DNA from: Asaia bogorensis
GTDB lineage: Bacteria; Pseudomonadota; Alphaproteobacteria; Acetobacterales; Acetobacteraceae
NCBI GenBank assembly: GCA_945886995.1
Contig: CAMCZJ010000100.1
Location: 1 to 10,683, forward strand
Length of the DNA stretch: 10,683 nucleotides
Reading direction: 5' to 3'
A program made the translations under genes and the position numbers. Below are positions 1 through 6,916 of the stretch, in pieces; the stretch's first letter is position 1, and each line of letters begins with the position of its first letter. The notes under the pieces are model-generated. The model worked only from the letters and a program-made list of their open reading frames with translations, made no database searches and had not been told where the DNA came from.

Positions 1-33
1 AGAAAGCACTGCGCGCGGGGGGAAAGCAAGCGT

Positions 34-438
34 TCAGGCGGCCACTTGGCGGAGCCATTCCTGCAAATTGTAATGCATAGTCACCCGCGTGATGCGGCCA
101 TCCTTGAACGCGAAAAACGCCCCGGCTGGCAGGGCATAGCGCTGGCCGCGCGCCGGTGGCAGCCCGGCATCCTGCGCCAGATATTCGCCATGCACGTGAA
201 ATTCCGCCGCGGCGCGGGCGCCATCAGCGCCGACCATGATCACGATATCGCGCAATTCTTCCCGGTAACAGCGCGCCATCCGGTCCAGAAAGGCGGCAAA
301 GGCCAGCTTGCCATGCTATGCCCCACCCTGGTTGATGTCATGCACCACATCATCGGCCAGCAGCGCCAGCATGCCCGGCCAATCCCCGCGATTGAAGGCG
401 GCCAGATAGGCGCCGATGATGTCTTGAGCAGTCTTCAT
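34..438 (-). pseudogene. Ketosteroid-isomerase-related (NTF2-like/SnoaL fold) gene broken by an in-frame amber codon
   Basis: Reading the minus strand from ATG at 438-436 gives MKTAQDIIGAYLAAFNRGDW and on to a 40-residue peptide ending NQGGA. It then hits TAG at 318-316 (codon 41) and continues in the same frame for 93 residues to TGA at 36-34. Both halves belong to one protein: the first has the AFNRGDWPGMLALLADDVVH pattern, the second the FHVHGEYL, GLPPARGQRY and LPAGAFF pattern of small (~130 aa) steroid delta-isomerase-related proteins of the NTF2-like fold. The rejoined length of 134 residues is normal for that family. A good ribosome site (AAGGAAAG) lies about 6 bases before the start, so the 5' end looks like a real gene. 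No frameshift is needed. In relatives as I remember them the stop position is usually Glu, so GAG to TAG is a plausible single change (inference). The alternative start at 279 has no visible ribosome site. Function of intact members is mostly unassigned. Confidence 0.75.
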
Positions 439-449
439 GATGGCTTTCC

Positions 450-478
450 TTGCCGGGTCCGGGTGGCCTGCCTATAGA
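450..478 (+). promoter_or_regulatory. Candidate sigma70-type promoter for glyQ
   Basis: TTGCCG at 450-455 and TATAGA at 473-478 are separated by 17 bases, each matching four of six consensus positions. Transcription would begin near 485, leaving a leader of about 33 bases before the glyQ start chosen here at 518. This also argues against the in-frame ATG at 488, which would be almost leaderless. The 79-base gap from 439 to 517 also has to hold the promoter of the minus-strand pseudogene; I see no convincing element for that one. Confidence 0.35.
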
Positions 479-517
479 GTACCCCGCATGAGCCTTGCGC
501 CAGAGCCCGGAACCGCC

Positions 518-1381
518 ATGACCGCCAAGCCCCCCAGTTTTCAGGACATCATCCTGCGCCTGCATCGCTTTTGGGCGGATCAGGGCTGCGTGATCCTGCA
601 GCCCTATGACATGGAAGTGGGTGCCGGCACCTTTCACCCGGCAACGACGCTGCGCGCCCTTGGCCCCAAGCCCTGGAAGGCCGCCTATGTCCAGCCATCG
701 CGCCGCCCGGCGGATGGCCGCTATGGCGAAAACCCCAATCGGCTACAGCATTATTACCAATACCAGGTGATCCTGAAGCCATCCCCTGCGGACCCGCAAG
801 CGCTGCTGATTGAAAGCTACCGCGCGCTTGGCATTGACCCCGCTTTGCATGACATCCGCTTTGTTGAGGATGACTGGGAGAGCCCAACGCTTGGTGCATG
901 GGGCCTGGGTTGGGAAGTTTGGTGCGACGGGATGGAGGTGACGCAATTCACCTATTTCCAACAGGTGGGCGGCATTGCCTGCGAAAGGCCAAGCGCTGAA
1001 TTGACCTACGGCCTGGAACGCTTGGCCATGTATATCCAGGGGGTCGAGAATGTTTACGACCTGGATTTCAATAATGAGGGCGTGAAATACGGCGAGGTGT
1101 TTTTGCGTGCCGAGCGCGAATACAGCGCGCATAATTTCGAAGCCGCTGACACCAAAATGCTGTTCCGGCATTTTGAGGACGCCGAGGCTGAGTGCGCCGC
1201 GCTGTTGGAACGGAAGCTCGCTTTGCCGGCCTATGACCAATGCATCAAGGCATCGCATCGCTTCAATCTGCTGGATGCGCGGGGTGCGATCAGCGTGACG
1301 GAGCGCGCCGCCTATATTGGCCGGGTGCGGGCGCTGGCAAAAGGCTGTTGTGAGGCCTGGTTAGCGGGCGAAGAGGCGTGA
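518..1381 (+). CDS. glyQ: Glycyl-tRNA synthetase alpha subunit
   Basis: Catalytic subunit of the heterotetrameric (alpha2-beta2) bacterial glycyl-tRNA synthetase, which charges tRNA-Gly with glycine in the cytoplasm using ATP. The 287-residue product opens with SFQDIILRLHRFWADQGC (7-24), followed by the family signatures QPYDMEVGAGTFHPAT (28-43) and class II motif 2 region RRPADGRYGENPNRLQHYYQ (62-81), with QVILKPSP just behind. The ending (SVTERAAYIGRVRALAKGCCEAW) matches the family's helical C-terminus, and the length is normal. The start at 518 fits the usual MxxKPxSFQDII beginning. In-frame ATGs at 437 and 488 would add residues outside the family pattern, the first overlapping the divergent gene's start. 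The ribosome site is weak (CCCGGAA). The gene leads a plus-strand run with glyS, but its partner subunit is separated from it by a vapBC pair. Identification is secure. Confidence 0.98.
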   Translation: MTAKPPSFQDIILRLHRFWADQGCVILQPYDMEVGAGTFHPATTLRALGPKPWKAAYVQPSRRPADGRYGENPNRLQHYYQYQVILKPSPADPQALLIESYRALGIDPALHDIRFVEDDWESPTLGAWGLGWEVWCDGMEVTQFTYFQQVGGIACERPSAELTYGLERLAMYIQGVENVYDLDFNNEGVKYGEVFLRAEREYSAHNFEAADTKMLFRHFEDAEAECAALLERKLALPAYDQCIKASHRFNLLDARGAISVTERAAYIGRVRALAKGCCEAWLAGEEA

Positions 1382-1399
1382 CCTTGCGCCTTCGCGGGT

Positions 1400-1429
1400 T
1401 TTCTACCATATCTGGTGTCGTTTCTACCA
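1400..1429 (+). promoter_or_regulatory. Direct repeat and short palindrome upstream of vapB, candidate VapB operator
   Basis: TTTCTACCA occurs twice, at 1400-1408 and 1421-1429, exactly 21 bases apart, which is two turns of the helix. An interleaved palindrome ACCA-TATC-TGGT spans 1405-1416. The second copy runs into the vapB ribosome site AAGGG (1429-1433, six bases before ATG). VapB antitoxins normally autorepress by binding repeats upstream of their own gene, so a repeated motif in this position fits an operator. No strong separate promoter is visible: TTGCGC at 1384 followed 17 bases later by CATATC is weak. The repeat is seen directly; the binding role is inferred. Confidence 0.4.
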
Positions 1430-1439
1430 AGGGTGCCTC

Positions 1440-1688
1440 ATGGGCCAGTTGAACATCAAGGACGCTGCGCTGATTGCCGAGGCGAAGGAGCTCGCCGCCA
1501 TGCTCCATACCAGCACGACCGGCGCTTTGCGGGCCGCGGTGCAGGAAAAGCTGGCAGCGACCAAGGAAGCGCGAGCGCGCAAGGTGGCGGAAATCCTTGC
1601 CATTGGGGAGAGGGTGCGCCCGACGCTGCTGCCGGGTACGAGTTCCGATCACCGCGACCTTTATGATGAACATGGTCTGCCGCGATGA
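1440..1688 (+). CDS. vapB: VapB-family antitoxin (Rv0623-like)
   Basis: Antitoxin half of a type II toxin-antitoxin pair; it should bind and inhibit the PIN-domain toxin encoded next and bind DNA as a dimer to repress the operon. The 82-residue protein has the LNIKD opening (4-8) and an N-terminal ribbon-helix/helix-like region (about 4-40: STTGALRAAVQEKL) typical of Rv0623-like VapB proteins. A charged linker follows, then the characteristic C-terminal toxin-binding tail SDHRDLYDEHGLPR (69-82). The ATG at 1440 has a good ribosome site, AAGGG, six bases upstream. Its stop overlaps the start of vapC by four bases (ATGA), the usual translational coupling of such pairs. It lies 58 bases after glyQ. 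Base composition looks like that of the neighbouring genes, so there is no obvious sign of recent import. Confidence 0.93.
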   Translation: MGQLNIKDAALIAEAKELAAMLHTSTTGALRAAVQEKLAATKEARARKVAEILAIGERVRPTLLPGTSSDHRDLYDEHGLPR

Positions 1689-2083
1689 TCCTCGATTCTT
1701 CCGCTGTGCTGGCCATGCTGTTCGGTGAACCGGAAGCCGCCCCCTTTGCAGAGGCTGCCGAGGAAGCGACCGACCGCGCCATTTCTGCGGCATCATGGTT
1801 GGAGGCAGCGATTGTCGCTGATAACCGCAGCCCCGTTGCCGCGGCGGAATTCGCAGGGCTGATGGCGCGACTTGACCTGGAAATCGTCCCCTTCACCGCA
1901 AGCCAGGCACAGCGCGCGCGGGAAGCGCATCGCCGCTACGGCAAGGGCCACCAGAAGGCAGGGCTCAATCTGGGTGATTGCTTTGCCTACGCGCTGGCCA
2001 AGGAACGTGGCCAGCCTTTACTGTTCAAGAGCGATGATTTCGCCGCAACCGATATAGAGCCGGCGATCAAACCCCATGGCTGA
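1685..2083 (+). CDS. vapC: VapC-family PIN-domain ribonuclease toxin
   Basis: Toxin half of the VapBC pair: a Mg2+-dependent PIN-domain endoribonuclease. Characterised members cut tRNAs (often initiator tRNA-fMet) or the 23S rRNA sarcin-ricin loop, stopping translation. The 132 residues contain the full set of acidic PIN positions: D4 in MILDSSAVLAML, E40 in SAASWLEAAIV, D98 in LNLGDCFAYALA, and D117/D118 in LLFKSDDFAATDI. Nothing catalytic is missing, so the toxin is predicted to be active. It starts inside the vapB stop (ATGA) and ends inside the glyS start: its TGA is at 2081-2083 while glyS begins at 2076. The RNA target cannot be read from sequence; a link to tRNA-Gly would be pure speculation based on the flanking genes. 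Confidence 0.95.
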   Translation: MILDSSAVLAMLFGEPEAAPFAEAAEEATDRAISAASWLEAAIVADNRSPVAAAEFAGLMARLDLEIVPFTASQAQRAREAHRRYGKGHQKAGLNLGDCFAYALAKERGQPLLFKSDDFAATDIEPAIKPHG

Positions 2084-4232
2084 ACTGCTGATTGAATTGT
2101 TTTGCGAAGAAATCCCGGCACGCATGCAGGCGCGCGCGGCAGAAGACCTTGCGCGGCTATTTGGCGATGCCTGTGCCGCGCTGCTGGAAGCGCCGCCGCG
2201 CGTCTTTTATGGCGCACGCCGCATTGGCCTGACTGCACAATTAAAGCCAAGCGTCACCACAGAAGGCAAGGAAGAACGCGGCCCGCGCATTGGTGCGCCG
2301 GATCAAGCGATTGATGGCTTTCTGAAGAAACACGGCGCGGCGCACGATACGCTAAAGGAAGAAGGGCAATTCTGGGTGCTGTCCAAGCCAGGGCGCATAT
2401 TGGAAGCGCACGTCTTGCTTGCTGAAGCGCTACCCGGATTGTTACGGGGCTTCCCCTGGCCGAAATCCATGCGCTGGGGCGGCACATCTTCCATGGTGTG
2501 GGTGCGGCCTTTGAAGCGCATCTTGTGCGTCTTGGATGGTGCGGTAGTGCCCTTCAGCTTGGCGCAGGGAAGCGATGATGGGCATGGGCTGGTAAGCGGT
2601 GATTTGACCGAAGGCCACCGGATCATGTCCCCCGGGGCTTTCAGCGTGCGGCACTTTGCCGAGTATAAGGTCGAGCTTGCCGAACGCCAGGTTGTGCTGG
2701 AAGCAGAGGACCGCGCGCATATGATCCGCGATGGCATTACCGCGCTCGCCGCCGCCGAAGGGCTGGACGTGGTGCCGGATGAGGCGCTGATCGCCGAAGT
2801 CGCGGGCCTTGTGGAATGGCCGGTGCCTTTGCTTGGGCGGATTGATGACGCCTTCATGGATTTGCCGCCCGAGGTGATGCGCACCACCATGCACGTCAAT
2901 CAGCGCTATTTTGCCTTGCGGAGGCCCGATGGTTCCGCCGCGCCGCGCTTTGCGCTGGTTTCGAACATCGCCGCCCCTGATGGCGGTGCCGCGATTATCG
3001 CTGGCAATGAACGCGTGCTGCGCGCGCGGCTGGCGGATGCACGCTTCTTCTGGGATTTGGACCGCAAGCAAAAGCTGGAAAGCTTCCTGCCGAAGCTGGA
3101 TAGCGTGGTGTTTCATGCCAAGCTTGGTACGCAGGGCCAGCGCGTGGCGCGGCTTGAAACCCTTGCTGGGCTGATTGCGGAAAAACTGGGCACGGATGCA
3201 GCGCTGGCACGGCGCGCAGCACAGCTTGCCAAGGCTGACCTCGCTTCCGGCATGGTGGGTGAATTCCCTGAATTGCAGGGCGTGATGGGCCGCTATTACG
3301 CGCTGGATCAGGGTGAGGATGCCCGCGTGGCGGAAGCCATTGCCGCACATTACCGCCCTGCGGGCGCGGGTGATGCTGTGCCGCAGGAGCCCATCGCCAT
3401 CGCAGTGGCACTGGCGGATAAGATTGACCAATTGGTTGGCTTCTTCGCGGTGGGCGAAAAGCCAACCGGCAGTGGCGATCCCTTCGCGCTCCGCCGCGCC
3501 GCGCTCGGCGTCATTCGTATCATTCGCGAAAATGGGCTGCGGCTGTCGCTCGGGGATATCATCGGCGAAGCCTTTTTCGGCTTCCCGCAAGCAACCGGCA
3601 GCACCGCACAGCCCAGCTTCGGTGTGGACATCGCGGAAGCGAAGCGCGCCAGCGGCTGGCAGGCGCCAAGCGGTGCAGCGCATCCCCCAATGGTCGCGGC
3701 TTTCGCTGCCGGCTTGCTCGATTTCCTCGCCGAACGCCACCGAGTGCAATTGCGTGGCGAAGGCGCGCGGCATGATGTGGTCGCCGCGGTCTTTGGCGCG
3801 ACGCCAGATGATGACCTGAACCGCCTGCTCGCCCGCGCTGATGCCGTGCGCGGCTTTGTCGAATCAGAAGCCGGCGCCAATCTGCTGGCGGCGCATCGCC
3901 GCGCGATCAACATCCTCCGCATAGAGGAAAAGCGCGATGGCCATGCCTTTGATACGGGCTATGAAGCCCATCTGCTGAAACTGCCGGAAGAAGCTGCCCT
4001 TGCCGCCGCGCTTGAAGAAGCCGGCACGCGCATCCGCCTGGATATCGAGGCCGAGGATTTTGAGCGCGCCATGGAAGCCATGGCTGGGCTCCGCGCCCCG
4101 GTGGATGCTTTTTTCGAAAAAGTGATCGTGAACGATCCCGCGCCGGAACTTCGCCGCAATCGTCTGCGACTGCTTGCCCGACTTCGTGCCGCCATGGATG
4201 CCGTGGCGGATTTCTCCAAGATTGAAGCCTGA
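2076..4232 (+). CDS. glyS: Glycyl-tRNA synthetase beta subunit
   Basis: Beta subunit of tetrameric glycyl-tRNA synthetase, which binds tRNA-Gly and is needed with GlyQ for charging. The 718 residues begin with the family's MAELLIELFCEEIPARMQAR, continue with GPRIGAPDQAIDGFLKKHG, the MRWG segment and VMRTTMHVNQRYFAL. The central HD-like region carries LADKIDQLVGFFAVGEKPTG from 446 and DPFALRRAALGV from 468. The C-terminal part (about 590-700) is the DALR-type helical anticodon-binding region, with FFEKVIVNDP and NRLRLLARLR. Length is slightly above the common ~690. The ATG overlaps the vapC stop by eight bases (ATGGCTGA), and the bases before it show no clear Shine-Dalgarno. Translation is therefore probably coupled to ribosomes finishing vapC (inference). 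Next gene ppdK follows 11 bases later. In most genomes glyS follows glyQ directly or nearly so; here vapBC intervenes. Confidence 0.98.
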   Translation: MAELLIELFCEEIPARMQARAAEDLARLFGDACAALLEAPPRVFYGARRIGLTAQLKPSVTTEGKEERGPRIGAPDQAIDGFLKKHGAAHDTLKEEGQFWVLSKPGRILEAHVLLAEALPGLLRGFPWPKSMRWGGTSSMVWVRPLKRILCVLDGAVVPFSLAQGSDDGHGLVSGDLTEGHRIMSPGAFSVRHFAEYKVELAERQVVLEAEDRAHMIRDGITALAAAEGLDVVPDEALIAEVAGLVEWPVPLLGRIDDAFMDLPPEVMRTTMHVNQRYFALRRPDGSAAPRFALVSNIAAPDGGAAIIAGNERVLRARLADARFFWDLDRKQKLESFLPKLDSVVFHAKLGTQGQRVARLETLAGLIAEKLGTDAALARRAAQLAKADLASGMVGEFPELQGVMGRYYALDQGEDARVAEAIAAHYRPAGAGDAVPQEPIAIAVALADKIDQLVGFFAVGEKPTGSGDPFALRRAALGVIRIIRENGLRLSLGDIIGEAFFGFPQATGSTAQPSFGVDIAEAKRASGWQAPSGAAHPPMVAAFAAGLLDFLAERHRVQLRGEGARHDVVAAVFGATPDDDLNRLLARADAVRGFVESEAGANLLAAHRRAINILRIEEKRDGHAFDTGYEAHLLKLPEEAALAAALEEAGTRIRLDIEAEDFERAMEAMAGLRAPVDAFFEKVIVNDPAPELRRNRLRLLARLRAAMDAVADFSKIEA

Positions 4233-4243
4233 GGAACCCCCCC

Positions 4244-6916
4244 ATGACACAATGGGTCTATAGCTTCGGCGCCGGCCATAATGAAGGCCGAGCCGATATG
4301 CGGAATCTTCTGGGTGGCAAGGGCGCCAACCTGGCCGAAATGGCCTCGATTGGTTTGCCTGTACCGCCTGGCTTCACTATCACGACTGAAGTCTGCACCA
4401 CTTATTACGATAATGGGCAGAAATACCCGGATGATCTGGCGGTGCAGGTGCGCGCGGCACTGGCGCACATTGAGGAAGCGGTGGGTAACCGCTTCGGTGA
4501 TCATCACCGGCCATTGCTGGTATCTGTGCGCTCCGGCGCGCGGGTTTCCATGCCGGGCATGATGGATACGGTGCTGAACCTTGGCCTGAATGACCAAACC
4601 GTTGAAGGCCTGGTCCTGGCTTCCGGCGATGCGCGCTTTGCGTGGGATTCCTATCGCCGCTTCATCCAGATGTATGGGTCCGTCGTGCTCGATGTTGATC
4701 ATCATCGCTTTGAGGAAATTATCGAGCATGTGAAGCTCGACACCGGCAAGAACGAAGATACCGAACTCACCGCTTCCGAATGGCATCGCGTGGTGGATGG
4801 CTATAAGGAAATAGTCGCAGAAGTCACCGGCAGGCCCTTCCCACAGGATCCTGAAACCCAGCTTTGGGGCGCGATTGGCGCGGTATTTGGCAGTTGGATG
4901 AACCAGCGCGCGGTGACCTATCGGCGCCTGCATGACATCCCGGCTGAATGGGGCACGGCGGTTAATGTGCAAGCCATGGTCTTCGGCAATATGGGTGAGG
5001 ATTGCGCCACGGGTGTGTGCTTCACGCGCGACCCTTCCACGGGCGAGAATGTCTTTTACGGCGAATATCTGATCAATGCGCAGGGTGAGGATGTGGTGGC
5101 GGGCATTCGCACGCCGCAACCCATGGCGAAGGAACGTTCCAAACCCAGCGAACGCAGCATGGAAGATGCCATGCCCGCGGCCTATGCCGAATTGGTGCAG
5201 GTGCGCGCCACGCTGGAACGCCATTACCGCGACATGCAGGACATTGAATTCACGGTGCAGAGCAACAAGCTTTATATGTTGCAAACGCGCAATGGTAAGC
5301 GAACGGCTGCCGCGTCCCTGAAAATCGCCGTGGATATGGCGCGTGAGGGTTTGATTGATCACACGGAAGCCGTCCGCCGCGTGAACCCGGCTGCGCTTGA
5401 TCAATTGCTGCACCCAACGCTGGACCCAAAGGCGCCGCGCAAGCTGCTCGCCAAGGGCCTGCCGGCTTCCCCCGGTGCGGCTTGCGGGATCGTTGTCTTC
5501 AGCGCGGATGAAGCTGAAGCGCGCGCACAAAAAGGCGAAAGCGTCATTCTGGTGCGGATTGAAACCTCGCCTGAGGATATTCACGGCATGCATGCGGCGC
5601 GCGGTGTGCTGACCACACGCGGCGGGATGACCAGCCACGCCGCGGTGGTGGCACGCGGTATGGGCCGGCCATGTGTGGCGGGCTGCGGCGGTGTCACGGT
5701 GGATTACAACAACCAATATCTCAGCGCAGGTGGCGTGCGCATCGAAGCCGGCCAGATCATCACCCTGGATGGTGCGACAGGTGAGGTTTTTATCGGCACT
5801 GTCGCCATGGTGGAACCGCAGCTTTCCGGCGATTTCGCGACTCTCATGGGTTGGGCCGATAAGGTGCGCCGCTTGCGTGTGCGCGCCAATGCGGAAACGC
5901 CCTTGGATGCGGAAACCGCCAGGCGCTTTGGCGCGGAAGGCATCGGGCTATGCCGCACAGAACACATGTTCTTCGATCCTGAGCGTATTGGCGCGGTGCG
6001 CCAGATGATCATGGCGGAAACGGAACAAGGCCGGCGCGCCGCACTTGCGCGTTTGCTGCCTTTCCAGCGCAAGGATTTCCTTGACCTGTTTGAAATAATG
6101 GCCGGGCTGCCGGTGACGATCCGTCTGCTTGATCCGCCCTTGCATGAATTCCTGCCGCATAGCGACTATGAAGTTGCGGAAGTGGCAGCATCGCTCGGTA
6201 CTGAGGTTGAGGCGATGCAGCGGCGCATGCAGGAATTGTCGGAAGCGAACCCGATGCTCGGGCATCGCGGCTGTCGCTTGGGGATTTCCTTCCCGGAAAT
6301 CTATGAAATGCAGGCGCGTGCGATTTTTGAAGCGGCGGCCGAGATTGGCCGCAAGACTCACAAGGCCCCGGTGCCGGAAATCATGATTCCACTGGTCGCA
6401 ACCAAGCGCGAATTGGAAATCACCCGCGCCATGGTGGATCGCGTCGCGCAGGAGGTTTTCGCCGAAGGCGGGTATCATGTGGTCTATAGTGTCGGCACCA
6501 TGATTGAATTGCCGCGCGCCGCCCTCACTGCCGATGCGATTGCAACTGTGGCGGATTTCTTTTCCTTTGGCACGAATGACCTGACGCAAACCACCTTTGG
6601 CCTTTCGCGTGATGATGCCGGCAAGTTCCTGCCGCTTTACATCGAAAAAGGTATTTTCCCGAAGGACCCGTTTGTCTCCATTGACCCGGATGGCGTAGGC
6701 GCGCTGGTGCGCATTGCCGCCGAGAAAGGCCGCAGCGTGAAGCCAGACATCAAGCTTGGCATTTGCGGCGAACATGGGGGCGACCCGTCTTCCATCCATT
6801 TCTGTGAGAGCGTCGGTTTGGATTACGTTTCCTGTTCGCCCTATCGCGTGCCGGTGGCGCGCTTGGCGGCGGCGCAGGCGGCGCTGCAATCGGGCGGGGC
6901 TGACCGCACCGCGTAA
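4244..6916 (+). CDS. ppdK: Pyruvate, phosphate dikinase
   Basis: Reversibly converts pyruvate, ATP and phosphate to phosphoenolpyruvate, AMP and pyrophosphate, linking glycolysis and gluconeogenesis at the PEP-pyruvate node in the cytoplasm. At 890 residues it is full length. The N-terminal ATP-grasp nucleotide-binding part has GGKGANLAEM (from 24) and VRSGARVSMPGMMDT (from 95, R96 conserved). The swivelling phosphohistidine domain has GGMTSHAAVVARGMG with catalytic His465 and the regulatory-type threonine T463 two residues before it. The C-terminal PEP/pyruvate TIM barrel has NDLTQTTFG (778-786) and GICGEHGGDP with catalytic Cys841. Ribosome site GAGGAA lies eight bases before the ATG, just behind the glyS stop. 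Adjacency of glyS and ppdK is common in Alphaproteobacteria. Threonine-based control by a PPDK regulatory protein (DUF299 type) is known for the family, but no such gene is in view. The stop overlaps the next start (TAATG). Confidence 0.98.
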   Translation: MTQWVYSFGAGHNEGRADMRNLLGGKGANLAEMASIGLPVPPGFTITTEVCTTYYDNGQKYPDDLAVQVRAALAHIEEAVGNRFGDHHRPLLVSVRSGARVSMPGMMDTVLNLGLNDQTVEGLVLASGDARFAWDSYRRFIQMYGSVVLDVDHHRFEEIIEHVKLDTGKNEDTELTASEWHRVVDGYKEIVAEVTGRPFPQDPETQLWGAIGAVFGSWMNQRAVTYRRLHDIPAEWGTAVNVQAMVFGNMGEDCATGVCFTRDPSTGENVFYGEYLINAQGEDVVAGIRTPQPMAKERSKPSERSMEDAMPAAYAELVQVRATLERHYRDMQDIEFTVQSNKLYMLQTRNGKRTAAASLKIAVDMAREGLIDHTEAVRRVNPAALDQLLHPTLDPKAPRKLLAKGLPASPGAACGIVVFSADEAEARAQKGESVILVRIETSPEDIHGMHAARGVLTTRGGMTSHAAVVARGMGRPCVAGCGGVTVDYNNQYLSAGGVRIEAGQIITLDGATGEVFIGTVAMVEPQLSGDFATLMGWADKVRRLRVRANAETPLDAETARRFGAEGIGLCRTEHMFFDPERIGAVRQMIMAETEQGRRAALARLLPFQRKDFLDLFEIMAGLPVTIRLLDPPLHEFLPHSDYEVAEVAASLGTEVEAMQRRMQELSEANPMLGHRGCRLGISFPEIYEMQARAIFEAAAEIGRKTHKAPVPEIMIPLVATKRELEITRAMVDRVAQEVFAEGGYHVVYSVGTMIELPRAALTADAIATVADFFSFGTNDLTQTTFGLSRDDAGKFLPLYIEKGIFPKDPFVSIDPDGVGALVRIAAEKGRSVKPDIKLGICGEHGGDPSSIHFCESVGLDYVSCSPYRVPVARLAAAQAALQSGGADRTA

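Noticed and set aside
316..318. TAG read as pyrrolysine or another recoded amino acid
   Set aside because: No pyrrolysine machinery is in view, the protein family does not use it, and the taxon implied by the window does not suggest it. A plain nonsense change is simpler.
46..477. A 143-codon plus-strand open frame opposite the NTF2-like pseudogene
   Set aside because: Complement of the recognisable isomerase-related sequence; no ribosome site and no motifs.
437..517. A longer glyQ starting at 437 or 488
   Set aside because: The added residues are outside the family pattern; 437 collides with the divergent gene start, and 488 would be nearly leaderless with the candidate promoter.
1382..2083. 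vapBC as a recently inserted mobile element
   Set aside because: No transposase, terminal inverted repeats or target duplication is visible, base composition matches the neighbours, and the tight gene overlaps argue for long residence.
2442..3773. A 443-codon open frame on the minus strand inside glyS
   Set aside because: Antisense shadow of glyS; composition is unlike a real protein and there is no family motif.
3959..5716. A 585-codon open frame on the minus strand across glyS and ppdK
   Set aside because: It crosses two secure plus-strand genes, has no recognisable motif, and its His/Arg-rich composition is what the complement of a high-GC coding strand yields.
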